Assembly (NCBI GenBank): GCA_049999725.1
Contig: JBNGIS010015019.1
Span: 1-27,290 of the forward strand
From: Haplomitrium mnioides
Taxonomy: Eukaryota > Marchantiophyta > Haplomitriopsida > Calobryales
DNA: 27,290 bases
Direction of reading: 5' to 3'
The position numbers and the translations under genes are program-made. Shown piece after piece: positions 1 to 12,997 of this stretch (its first letter is position 1; each line of letters begins with the position of its first letter). The notes under the pieces were generated by a model. It saw only the letters and a program-made list of their open reading frames with translations. It had not been told where the DNA came from and made no database searches.

Positions 1-77
1 TGTTATAGGACTATAGGACTAAGTCTATCTATACCCTATATATAGATAGGGTTACATACATTCGAGACACTCCATGT

Positions 78-131
78 ATTCTATCCTATGGAATGAAGAA
101 GTGCATTCTATCCTATGGAATGAAGAAGTGC
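78..131. repeat. Exact 27-bp tandem duplication
   Basis: Bases 78-104 and 105-131 are identical head-to-tail copies (each begins attctatcctatggaatg). No coding role is visible. Exactness suggests a recent slippage event or a mobile-element footprint. Confidence 0.95.
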
Positions 132-270
132 GACGCAACGTGACTTGCATGTGTGTCTCATCTATACGATAACATTCAATGAGTTTCTATTCCCGTCAAT
201 AAAAATCTGTTTTTTTTTTCAAGTAAAGTGATTGGTTGCTTGGCTGTCAAATTCTTTGAATGAACCTTAG

Positions 271-330
271 TTATTTTGTTGATGAGTCATTGAATGAAAG
301 TTATTTTGTTGATGAGTCATTGAATGAAAG
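271..330. repeat. Exact 30-bp tandem duplication
   Basis: Bases 271-300 and 301-330 are identical (each begins ttattttgttgatgagtcat). A shorter piece of the same motif, ttgaatgaa, precedes it at about 256. It is non-coding. Confidence 0.95.
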
Positions 331-460
331 TCATAATAAATGAAAATGTACAACCACTTATTTCCTTCAATGTAACTAGAGGTGAGTCGTGTTTAAATCT
401 AAATGCATTTCATGTTTTGTGGTTAAAAGTATGCTCACCTTAAAGAAAGCAAAGAAGGAA

Positions 461-741
461 GTCTCAAGATTTGTGCATTCTCATACCTGAACTTAAGTCT
501 CAAGACTTGTGTATCATCTTCTCACTAAAGTCTCTCAAGAGTTATTTATTCTCATGATCTCAATGAAGTCTTGCAAGACTTTATTCTTCTCATACTCCAA
601 AAGTCTAGAGACTTGTTTATTCTATCTAATGCTCACTTTGAATTAGATTTGTTATCTCATATTCACACTGAAGTCTCTAGACTTGTTTATTTTCATGCTC
701 ATACCAAAGTTCCAAGACTTGTTTATCCTCATGCTCAGGAA
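461..741. repeat. Degenerate ~36-bp tandem array with palindromic core
   Basis: About seven diverged units follow each other. Each starts with AAGTCT, then a short spacer, AGACTT or a variant, and a tail of the type gtttattctcatgctca. The AAGTCT...AGACTT part is self-complementary, so each unit could form a small hairpin. Unit length varies from about 33 to 70 bases. It lies just downstream of the GILT stop codon. Confidence 0.75.
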
Positions 742-859
742 TGAACACATTAGGAGATCATCATTAAAAAACAAGCTGGTGTGATCTAGTCTTAAAAGCA
801 AGGATAAATCTATCCCTCCAATAGTTGGAGAACATCCTGCAAGAGCACCTTACATCTTG

Positions 860-3375
860 CTACAAAGAATCTATCATAGCTGTCGTACCTAAACCTTTGT
901 TTAAAAAGATATTGTTGGCAAGCAAACCTACACTATCACAAACCTTCCTTGAGCCTTTGTAAGCTTTACACACGAAGTATGAAACTGAAATATAATTCTG
1001 CAGAATATAAACAGCTTAAGATCAACTTCTAGAATGAAAGCAGGCCTCTTTTCTATAGAAAGGGAAACTCTATTTCAACTCTTATACAGTTATCAAACCC
1101 AAAGAAAATTAAGCATAACTTCGACCTAGTTAAATTGATGTTCTGTTTCCAAGCAAAGAGATGAGTAGAAATGTACACACGTCATATAGAGGTTGGCCAT
1201 TGACTAGCACCCATGGCACATATGTGTGAGGTGGATGCAGACTGTCTGTCTCTGCGGCATATTTTCTCTCAAGCTACAAAGATACAATGATGTCAGTGGC
1301 ATGCTCTTAGACTTGGGCATTGAAACACATTTCCATTTCTTTATAACACAGCATACCAGCTTTGCTGTCCATGTTGTGTGTTGATTCGAACACAGTTGAC
1401 CTTTGTGACAATGTGCACTTCATATCTAAGACTTTGGTTATGTCAATCCAACCAAAAGATTCAACCTTCACTCGACTATATATTGAAACAGCATCAAGAA
1501 ATGTTGATAGAGAAGGCAGTACAGTTTGATATAAAAAACTTTTACCTTGTCACCAAGAGGTCCATTGTAACAATTTTCGATTGGTTCTAGAAGAAGACCA
1601 GACGGTTCCACACAAGTCTTCCACAGCTTCTTGGCATTTTCTCTTGGTAGATCTTCCAAGCAGAATATAAAAGGAAACCATTGAGACTGCAATTCAAAAG
1701 GAAATTTCCACCTTCAAAACTTACAACCATGCTCCTGATAAATTGAGAAAACATCCAATCTTAATAAGTACTTTAAGCCAATAATCGCGGATGGAATCGA
1801 TTCAGTTAGTTCAATGCCCCCAGACCAAAAAATGGGCTCAGATTCTATGTTATGAGTCTGAATCTCGGAATATCTAGTACTTGAAAACAATAGGTAAGTA
1901 CTCACCTTCCCTACAGTCATCTACTAGTTGCCCAGTACTTCTACATGTACTCCCTCCACCAAGAGTTCAATCTAGAATGAAAACCCCCAAATTCAATCTG
2001 ATGGTTGTTCTAACTAACTGAATGTTGAGTGTGAGAGAGATTACACATTGAATCCGCAATCCAAAGTGCTTGCATAGCAAGGTGTAACAGTTTGATTAAA
2101 ATGGTGGTCTAATGTTGGTCAGTGATGGTGGTCTTATTCCAAGTTGCTGGTTTGAGTCTCATTACACCCATCCGTGACTGCTTGGGACGAACTTTGACAA
2201 GAAATCATTGTTTGAACGTATGTCACAGTACAATAGTGCAGTGTTCTGTGCCAGACACAGATCGCTCCGTTCCTAAACAGAGAGGGGAAGATTCAACTGA
2301 CGAATCATTCTATATTGAATTTAAACTACACCCAGCGTTCTTGAAAAGCTGTTAGTGTAGGATTGCAGACTGAATTCAACGAAGAATTTGAACGGGCTCT
2401 GCTAGGCTCTATCATTCCTGGGAAACTCTTAGGAGTACCAGGAAGCCATCATGCTGGACTCTTCCCCGTTTAGTAAGGGCATTGAGGGTGGTAGATAGGG
2501 AAATGACAAACATACGCACATCAAATAGGATAGTTAGTAGAAACCCAAGCGTCGTGAGGGAGAGTTGGGAAAATATTAGACAGTCGTCAATAAGAGTGGA
2601 AATCAAAAGAAATGATGCAATTCAGGTTTAGTTACTACAGATGCATAATGTAAGAAGACGATCATTTGTAGAAATGTACCGCATTCGGCCACAGGTGGAT
2701 GGCACAAGTTTGTATGATATTCAAGTCGCACTCGTCCTGTCCATGCTGCACAATTCAACTTGCCGTGCTGGTTGTTAGCTCACTAGTTCAGTGAAAAGAG
2801 ACCAATTTCACATTTCTAGAAGCTGCAACTTGAATTCCCACATTAAGATGCATATTACCTGACAAACAATCGATCCGTCGGCGTAAATATGTGCATTACC
2901 ATAGGGTATTATTCGCAAGTTCACGATCTCAATGAGTCCGTTCTTAAAGAACTCGCTTAAGAAATTGACGATGAAGTCTTTACAATAGGGACATAACGAC
3001 TCTGAGTACAATTCCACGAGTACTTTGTCCTCGGTGGTATCACGGCTGGCTTCGTTAACCAGACCTGAAATAAAACTCGCATATCGGTTTTCAAACATTC
3101 AGTTGGAACTTTGTATGAGGCTAGACATTGAGTTGGAATTTACGCGGCACACATCTAACCTGAATTACTGTTTTGAACCGAGCAAACAAAACCACTTTAG
3201 ACAACGAAAGAGTATGCCCATTTCACTTGCTGGAAGTTCAACTCGGAGCAACGAAACAAGGAACTAATAAAATTCTACCGTGACATCCAATTATGAGCAC
3301 GCAAAGAATCCCGAACACCACCTGTCTGCTCCTCCCCATCCTCAGAACTCTCACACGCGCCTCTAACATTTCCAT
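860..3375 (-). CDS. GILT-type thiol reductase, six exons, complete
   Basis: Minus-strand exons are 3375-3279, 3064-2859, 2745-2680, 1686-1546, 1273-1181 and 997-860, all with GT donors and AG acceptors and matching phases, giving 246 residues. GILT proteins reduce protein disulfides in lysosome- or vacuole-like compartments or outside the cell. An N-terminal hydrophobic signal (about residues 20-31) precedes the active site CPYC at 57-60. The family signature CQHGxxECxxNxxxxC is complete at 100-115 and is split by the second intron. Later landmarks are a CYN motif near 162, PPH and [13 protein letters not shown] near 184-200, and VCKAYKG near 210. An in-frame stop precedes the first ATG. Met1, Met3 or Met13 could be used, and Met13 gives the cleanest signal peptide. 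The last intron acceptor is the least certain junction. Length fits the family. Confidence 0.93.
1687..2679 (-). other. 993-bp third intron of the GILT gene
   Basis: This is the longest intron of the gene, bounded by a GTACAT donor and an acceptor ending GAATTGCAG. It holds only short chance ORFs on both strands. I recognise no exon, RNA or element in it. Confidence 0.75.
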
Positions 3376-4796
3376 TGCATATTACGGACCTCTATACAGT
3401 ATCGTCGAGGAAGAAACGTTGGATCTAGACAAGGAATTCTTCCATATGTGGCCCCACCATCGATTTATTTCTGGAGTCCTTCTCTGTTTTTAACTCTTTC
3501 TTTTAAGTTCATTTCAATATGGAACCATTTGCTTAGTTCGTCTATTAGGCTAACAATTCTCTATTGGTGGCAGCATATCCTGCCTGATTCCTTTAATGTG
3601 GCCAACGGACAGATGGATGCGGGGCACCGAATCTGGTGTCCTGGCAATACCAAACAAACCATGGGAGATACCGCCTGCAGAGATTTTCCAATTTTCACTG
3701 GTGATTAGGCAGTACTGAAGATTGGAATTTTTGCAGCATTTCATTGTAATAAGCCATTCTGAGAGACCAGTGGGGACACCTTGCAGCTACCGAAGAGTCG
3801 CTACCCACTTAGACCACCATGTTTTTCTTACCCACAGCACACGTCCATGGAATCGCTCCATCGACATCCTCGTATCCCCACGTCTCTTTCTGCCCTCACT
3901 GACGATTCATTTGATCCATATGTGGACAAATTTTGTTCGGTAGCTTTTAATTTTTCTGTTCCTACAAAGTTCAACATCTACGTCGAGACTTGTCTTGCCT
4001 TCACGAATTGTGGGCAGGTTGTTGTGTATAGTAGGATAAGTGAATTTTGTTGATGATTTTTCAAAATCATCCATCCGATTCATTGGAGGACAGTACTGAA
4101 CAGGGCTACGCTATTCTATGCTGTCATGCAAAAGAAGACATGAACTGACAATGTTCAAAATTAAAGTACCTAGCAAATTCCAAGTGTATGTATTCCTCTT
4201 ACTCATCAACTCACAATCATGTCAATAGTCAGTATACGTTTATTATCTCACTACTAAAATTTCAAGACGTCGAGTTGCATAGAGTAATTCTCAATTCTAC
4301 AAAACCACACATACTCTTCCAAAGTCAACAATAAGTGGTAGAGACAAGATATAAATATAAATTCGATAAACGTCCCGACCCTGCCCTTTACAGGACCCGA
4401 AACCATCTTTTATTTCGATCTCCCGGAATACAATACATGAAACATTTGCAGATGGGCTGCCACCATCTCAGGTGGGATTCAAAACTAACCTATCACATGA
4501 CTAAGGCTGTCAGAATATCCTCTGATCCAATATCTCTGGATTCTGTCAAAATGGAAAACGAAAACATCCTTCGTTATACAGTACATCCAGGTCTAAACTC
4601 TAAATCCGTTACTACAGAAATACCCTCCCCCACAAGCTTTTAAGGGCTGTTGTGTAAATATACCAAATCTCAACTATATCTCTCCTAAACCTCCATGGGT
4701 GATCACCATGGCATGAGCTCAATGACTGACCTCAAGAAAAAACCAAGTAAAATATACAGTCCACATTTTTACATTTGCAGGTTCTATGCTACACAC
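3376..4796. promoter_or_regulatory. Spacer between BEACH gene 3' end and GILT gene 5' end
   Basis: Both neighbours are on the minus strand, so this 1.4-kb spacer should contain the 3' UTR of the BEACH-type gene (right side) and the 5' UTR and promoter of the GILT gene (left side). Open frames here on the plus strand (for example 4335-4643) show no recognisable motif. No promoter element could be assigned with confidence. Confidence 0.4.
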
Positions 4797-7399
<2,603 letters not shown>

Positions 7400-8253
7400 C
7401 TGCAGGATTGACAAGAAATACTTTATGAGCCTAAAGCACGCACTAACAGCAGGAGGTTGTCATAGAAAATACTTGCTTCTAACTTTCCCAATCCTGTATT
7501 TACTGTTTTCTAGGGGGCATTCTATTGAAGTCTGGAAAGGAAAAATTTCAACCATTTTTCATTTTGCCTAAGAAACCTTCGAAAAAAATGACACAGATCC
7601 TAAAATCTTGTAGAATACAAGGTATGCTGACTGTTCTGATACTTGGGAAACAATTCCCTTGAGCCAGGTCTGCAGGAATCGATTCTTGTAAATTGAAAAA
7701 ATCTACACAGCCCAAAGACAATGGTACCAGATCTGTTTATGACAAAGTAGATTCACAATGTAATATCCACCAACTCATATGTGGTTGTCACTAGTATGGC
7801 AAATGGATTTTTAAAGAGACTTCCAACTAGTTAGGAATTCATGAGATACAAGGCAACCTTGACTTTTTGATGTTCACGTGGCATTTCAGTTACCCAACCA
7901 AAGGTGAGATACACGATACTCATCAAAATGTAGAGAGCAAGACAAACCAATCAAACATTTTGTCAATCCAGAATGCCAAACAACGCATATACAATGTTAA
8001 GTGCAGCTGTGGGTCAGGAACAAAGCTTCCAAGCAATCAAACTTATTATGTGCAACAGTGAGAAGCTAACACAACTCTCTGCTGGTTATATGAGCTCTAG
8101 ACCTGGGTCTAGACCATGGATGATAAACTTTTGTCAACTGCATGGGTTTCTGCAACTTTTTTCTGGAAAAGGGAAAACTCAATCAACTAAAAAGAACAAG
8201 TGCACCTCAAATTTTGCTTGACTGACAACTCCAATTCACCACTGGAGTACCTC
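7400..8253. other. Upstream intron or flank of the BEACH gene with a dispersed repeat
   Basis: The expected preceding BEACH exon is not found here on the minus strand. The left part shows nothing recognisable. From about 7985 to 8200 the sequence resembles 22470-22650, so this is a diverged dispersed repeat. It may be the start of a very long intron, or the point where the gene is interrupted. Confidence 0.5.
7985..8200 (+). repeat. Dispersed repeat, copy 1
   Basis: Stretches such as cagtgagaagctaacacaac, ctctgctggtt and gggaaaactcaatcaa align in order with agtgacaagctgccacaacg, cctgctggtt and gggaaaactcagtca at 22530-22650. The element type is unknown and no protein is encoded. Confidence 0.6.
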
Positions 8254-8941
8254 TGTTAGAAATGCATCTTTCCTGCTGTAAATTACGCTCAGGATCATTT
8301 CCTAAGTTGGTTCCTTTGTGAAGCTATTTGTTTCTTCTATCTAGTTTAGATGGTAGCTAGTTTGAGGCAGGTATGGAGAGAATAGAATAGAATAGAATAG
8401 AGAGTGACACGTGGAAGCTCATGGCGGTGACATGTGTCAGCACCAGGAGGCCCCTGGGACAATTGACTTTTGTCTCAGAGTGCAGGGACGTTATACCGCA
8501 TGCAGTCATGTGCATGCACATACAAAACAAAAAAATTTCTGGAGCAGACAACGCTAATATAGAGCTGTTACATTTGCAAGCATGTCCATTTGTACGATGG
8601 TCCTCCACCTGCTGGATTCCTTTTCAAGCCCACAGATTTGAAGGCTGGGTGCTCATTGGCTTCCAAAAAATTGTTGATATTGTAGCCAGTATATAAATCA
8701 CAAAGAGGATCCATTCGAGTGATCCTCACTGGTTACTTTTCTTCAGCGTCATGAGTAACTCCTTGCGTTTCCACTTTGTCTCCTATCACGTGAGGAGGTT
8801 CTCTTCTAGCTCTGAGTAACAGCATCACATGCTCTCTATCTAGCGTCCACTCTCTCTGCTGTTGAGAACCATTGCTAGAGTGGGAGGACAGATCCTGAGG
8901 AGGATCAGTGTACAGTCCTTCCCAAGGTGAGCAATCCTTGG
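8254..8941 (+). repeat. Copia-type LTR fragment, plus orientation
   Basis: It begins TGTTAGAAATGCATC and continues with the landmarks shared by the other LTRs of this window: tgctgtaaattacgctcag, gctagtttgaggcagg, gacacgtgg and gtcagcaccaggaggc. A TATA-like box (tatataaat) lies at about 8690. The next LTR begins at 8942, so this one looks cut by it. A short microsatellite of repeated GAATA sits inside at about 8378-8401. Confidence 0.7.
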
Positions 8942-9700
8942 TGTTGGAAAGTATCTCCTTGCTGAACATAGTGGTCAAGGGTCCTTTCCTGAGCTTTCTT
9001 TTTGTACAGCTAGTTTAGTTTTTCCTCTTGCTTAGCTGGTGTCTTGTTTAGAGACAACCCTGGAGGTGCCTAGTGTCAGCACCAGGAGACTCCCCCGGGA
9101 GGTTAGCGATATTGTCTGGGGGTGCCCAGGAAAACATGCGCATCGTTGAATGCACATACATAAAATAATTCGTTCTGGAGCTATTGATGGGAATCTGCAG
9201 CAGCTGCAGCTACCTCTTGTTCATATCTGAGATGGTCTACAGCAACCTGCTGGATTCCTTCATTGGTCTTGCTCTACGCCCATTGTATGAATGGCTGGGC
9301 GCCATAGTTTTCCAGCTGTGGCTGGTTTTGTATTTAGTATATATAATCAAAGAAAAGATGGAAAAATCACTCTCTCAATTTCATACATTGTAAGTCCTTC
9401 ATTTCTTGTTTCAAGTCTTTCTTGCACATCATCACTCAGTTGCTCAGGAGAAGGAAACGCGCTATCATGTTTTCCATCTGCCATCGTTTTCTGCTATCGT
9501 GCAAACACAGGAGTCACCCGTTTTTGCTAATCGTTCAGACAAGGGAGGTGCCCTGGTTTTTGCTAATCGCGAAGTCAGATGGAGATGCCTGGTTTTCGTT
9601 TCTTGCCCTGTTTTTGCTAATCGCGAAGGTGCCTGGATTTCGTTTCTTGCCTGGTTTTGGTTTCTCTCCCTACTCGCAATTCATCTACTGAGAACCCGAT
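8942..9700 (+). repeat. Second copia-type LTR, plus orientation, end unclear
   Basis: It starts TGTTGGAAAGTATCTCC and shares gtacagctagtttag, gtgtcagcaccaggagac and ctgctggattcctt with the preceding LTR. A TATA-like stretch (tatatataat) is at 9338-9347. Around 9515-9660 a motif gtttttgctaatcgcgaag recurs about three times with variation. I could not fix the right end by a terminal CA and target duplication. Confidence 0.6.
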
Positions 9701-10148
9701 TTGGATAAAAACAGGCCCTGTCTACTCCCGATAAGTGACGAGCCAGCTTCGAAGTTACAATTTCAGTCATTCAGTGAAAATATATAAATGATTTTCATTA
9801 TCTGCATCGTGATTGTGATTTCTGTTAGTCTTTAAGGTTGACTGTCTCCAGTGGTTGACCACTGTTGTCACTCTCTTTGCCTGCACCCTCGTGCACGTTT
9901 GTACTTCTTGGTCTCTATGGGCTAGCATGGGACCTTAAATGAATTCTATTCTATTCTAAGTAGTTGTTTTCAGCTCATACCATGGAATTTTGAGTTACTT
10001 TTTGATTACCTCATTCTGGAAAAGATCATGAGCCATTGCTCCCTGAAGGTCCCTACTATCTGTACACATCTTGGCCAAAGCATTTGCATGTGTCTGAGAT
10101 TCAAATGGAAAAGTCCATTAAAAGACCAAGAGAAAAAGATTCAGAGTA
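9701..10148. other. Non-coding stretch without recognised content
   Basis: I see no gene and no clear element. A short palindrome, agtggttgaccact, is at about 9850, and a run of TATTC units at about 9943 is the reverse complement of the microsatellite at 8378. Confidence 0.4.
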
Positions 10149-10210
10149 GTCTGCTGAACGGCTAGTGAATGGGGCCTTCTGCACCCTGAGCATAGCACAT
10201 GAAGCACATT
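10149..10210 (+). repeat. Dispersed repeat shared with 22784-22845
   Basis: Both stretches read gtctgctgaa, then a gtta/gcta core, ggggccttct, ccaccctga or gcaccctga, and catagcacatgaagc. This is a short piece of an unnamed dispersed repeat. Confidence 0.75.
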
Positions 10211-10387
10211 ACTGGTGACAACTTGGATGCAGAAACAACAAAAACCTGTTCTTATGCTGGACCTGGACTAGGCCAATAGCATACCGCTGGACCAAGACCA
10301 TGGCCAGTGGCTGCGTCATAGGCCTTTCTGTGTATATATTGTGGTGTATGCTTCTTTGTACACAAACTATCAACTGGATACTCTCTT

Positions 10388-10907
10388 GCAAGTAGGTGCC
10401 CCAACATGATTTCAGCATACTTGCTACACTACGTGGTTCAAGTGCTTCTGTGATTTCAGGATAGCGCTAGTTGTTTGTTAATGCTGGAAATGTATCTTTG
10501 CTGCTGTACATTATGCTCAGAAAATGATCCTGAGCTGATTTCTTTGTATAGCTATTTAGTTTCTTCACTAGTTTAGCTCCTAGCTAGTTTAGGGGCAGGT
10601 CTGGGCATAGTGCCACGTGGAGGTGACAGGTATCAGTACCAGGAAGCTCCATGCAAGTAGGTGCCCCAACATAATTCAGCATACATGTCACACTACCTGG
10701 TTCAAGTACTTCTGTGATTTCAGGATAGCGCTGGTTGGTTCTTAATGTATCTTTGCTGCTGTACATTATGCTCAGGAAATGATCCTGAGCTGATTTCTTT
10801 GTACAGCTACTTAGTTTCTTCACTAGTTTAGCTCCTAGCTAGTTTAGAGACAGGTCTGGGCATAGTGCCACGTGGAAGTGACACATATCAGTACCAGGAA
10901 GCTCCAT
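10388..10907 (+). repeat. 265-bp tandem duplication across an LTR boundary
   Basis: The unit starting gcaagtaggtgccccaacat at 10388 recurs at 10653 and continues colinearly to agtaccaggaagctccat at 10907. The duplicated unit covers about 94 bases of flank plus the first ~170 bases of a copia LTR. In the second copy the LTR tip is damaged: the bases corresponding to gctggaaa are missing. Confidence 0.9.
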
Positions 10908-11690
10908 GGGAACATTAGTTTATTTGTCCCTTGCGTGAGGAGCACCCGCATGCACGTCTTCATGCATGCATAAGAAGAATCAGTTGCTGCGAGCAGGCAA
11001 CTCAATATACTGCTCACAGTCCTGATACATGACTGCACAGGTAATTGTGCTTGTAGTGCCACACCCTAGGACAAAGAAAACACAGTGTGATTTTGCCTTT
11101 TTAGAAATAAGGACTTCCCCGACTGAAAAGCAATTCGACTAGGGTTTGCAGGCTTCATCCAAACAAGTTTCGTAACAAGAGATAATTTTCGATTGAACTC
11201 CAAGCAGATAATGTAGTTTTAACCAATTCAACTTTTCGAGCAATTCATGTGTTTGCCTGCTTATATAAGACCCGTAAACCCCTTCAATCCCGCCCGAATG
11301 GAGGACTCAGCTGTATCCATTGTTTGATAGCAGCACCCTCTGTTCAATTATCGGGCATCCATTGTTTCCCAGACTCCAAGTTGGTATTGACCCATGTATC
11401 TAAACACAGAAGCAGCCCATTCAATGGAATCATCATTTTCGAATTTCTCCAGCGTCAAGAGCTACTTGCGTTTCCAGTTTTTCTCCCTCCTATTGATTTA
11501 CAATTCAGGATCGCTAGCACTGAGTGACTGCATCAGCATGTCTCTATCAAGCTACCATCCTGCCCTAATTGTGAAGTGTGATTTCTGGTCAGCTCTCGAG
11601 CAGACGGCCATCCTGCTTCTCTCGTGATTGCAATTTTGGGTGACTCTCTCTTTCAACAGCTTTCTCAACTCTTCACATAGAATTTGGTTA
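10482..11690 (+). repeat. 5' LTR of copia element A (right end approximate)
   Basis: It begins TGCTGGAAATGTATCTTTGC, the same LTR tip as the other copies here, and includes a TATA-like box (ttatataag) at 11260-11268. A copia gag in the same orientation follows from 11722. The LTR is lengthened by the 265-bp tandem duplication. A terminal CA plus primer-binding site could not be located, so the right end is an estimate. Confidence 0.6.
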
Positions 11691-11721
11691 TACTTTCTGT
11701 ATGGGCCAACATTGAGTTGAG

Positions 11722-12081
11722 TCTGAAGTGGATGACTTTCATCTTTGGAAATTAAAGATGAAGCTGATCTTGGTGAGTCAAGATCTGTGGGCAGTCACGG
11801 AGGATCCCTAAACAAAGGGTTGAGCAGAAGGTCTTAGCTTCAATTATGCTAAGCATTGATAATCTTTTGGAATTGGTGAGAAACTGGAAGTATGCACATG
11901 AAGCCCGGGTGATATTGTCAAACAATTAAGAAGGCAAGGGGACCATGAACAGAACTTTCCTGCAGAAGCAATTCTTTATGGTACAGAAGAAGGAAAAGTC
12001 TACCATCATTAAACATGTGATAAGGGTCAAGTCCATGGCTGGACAGCTTCTAGCAGTTGGGTCACGAATTGAGGAGCACAT
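11722..12081 (+). pseudogene. Copia element A gag, first part
   Basis: Plus-strand translation in two frames gives the N-terminal half of a Ty1/copia gag (UBN2 type): FHLWKLKMKLILVSQDLWAV from about 11737, then after a stop and frameshift, VLASIMLSIDNLLELV and NRTFLQKQFFMVQKKE, then IIKHVIRVKSMAGQLLAVGS, ending in RIEE. The retroelement gag normally packages RNA. The reading frame stops exactly where the LTR of element B begins, and the missing continuation (LLNSLPADHGTLV) is found at 24728. It has in-frame stops, so it is non-functional. Confidence 0.85.
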
Positions 12082-12988
12082 TGTTAGAAAGTAAACTCCA
12101 AATTCCACTTCAGAGTTGAGGAAGCCTGTCGAGGGAGAGCACTAAACAAGAAAGCAGTGTCGAAGGAAACAACAGTCAATTATCAGAGTCGCAATACACC
12201 AGGAAACAGAATCGCGAGCTAGTAGGAAATCAGCTTCACGAGACAGCCAAAATCAGAACCACAGGAGACCAGATATCAGAATCGTGAGCCTCCAGAAATC
12301 AAACACGAGAGGGGGCCAGAAAATCACGTTTTGGGTGGACGCGATTTTCGCCAGACAGTTCCCGTCGAAAATCGGTGTTCGCTGCCTCAAAAACGCAAAA
12401 TGTGAATATGCAGGAAATTCAAAAAACGGGAAACAATCAGCTGTTCTTCGATGCTCTGATATTCGCCTGCTTCTCACGAACTCGTTCTTAAGATGCTGGG
12501 AAAGGTTTAGCTTACTGAGGATGCGATGAGCATAGCCTCACTTGATTTATATAACCTTTACAATAACAGCAAGCAGGCTGGTTTTCTATGGCGCCCAGAC
12601 AATTCTGTGCGCTTAAATTACTCAAAGGATGGATTCCAGCAGGTGAAGAAGACCATGGCTCACATATGGAAAAGAGCAGCTCTATCAGCTGCATATTCGC
12701 GTATACCTGCACCTCCATGACTTTTCTTTGTATGCAGTCATGCAGATGACTGCATGACCATGGTCGTCTCTGCCTCCTGAGACCAAGGATCCATTTTCCT
12801 TAGGAGCCTCCTGGTATTGCCACATGTCCCCATCAGGTGCATCCATGTATCAGCACCTTCAGAACTGTCTCTAGACTAGAATCTAGCTAAACTTGCTAAG
12901 AAGCAAAAAAAGAAACTATACAAAGGAAATAGATCAGGAGAAAAGCCTCTGATCATATATCTACAGAAGCTAAGATACATTTCCAACA
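12082..12988 (-). repeat. 3' LTR of copia element B
   Basis: On the minus strand it starts TGTTGGAAATGTATC at 12988 and ends CTTTCTAACA at 12082, with the terminal TG...CA of LTRs. It is directly preceded by a polypurine tract and the RNase H stop codon of element B. A TATA-like stretch is near 12545. The part 12578-12988 is closely similar to 24344-24727. It sits inside the gag of element A. Confidence 0.9.
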
Positions 12989-12997
12989 CTCCCACTT
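12989..12997 (-). other. Polypurine tract of element B
   Basis: The minus strand reads AAGTGGGAG immediately before the TGTTGG start of the 3' LTR and overlaps the pol stop codon, the standard layout for plant copia elements. It primes plus-strand DNA synthesis. Confidence 0.85.

Larger units (their letters stand above)
1..859. other. Gene-free flank downstream of the GILT gene
   Basis: I see no coding region here. The stretch is AT-rich and dominated by short tandem repeats, which are listed separately (78-131, 271-330, 461-741). The first 60 bases hold an imperfect inverted repeat around a run of TATA steps. It probably includes the 3' UTR and terminator of the minus-strand GILT gene, but no poly(A) signal could be chosen with confidence. 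Confidence 0.5.

Noticed and set aside
461-741. CRISPR-like array
   Set aside because: Units are degenerate, have no constant spacers and sit beside spliced plant genes; a eukaryotic degenerate tandem repeat explains them.
4335-4643. Plus-strand 102-residue ORF in the spacer between the two host genes
   Set aside because: It has no recognisable motif, signal or domain, lies antisense to the likely 3' UTR of the BEACH gene, and its length is within chance for this AT-rich region.
9184-9708. Overlapping plus-strand ORFs of 69-100 residues
   Set aside because: They lie in a copia LTR, and their repeated residues come from the gtttttgctaatcgcgaag nucleotide repeat, not from a protein domain.
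12284-12529. Overlapping ORFs on both strands
   Set aside because: They fall inside the 3' LTR of element B and show no domain.
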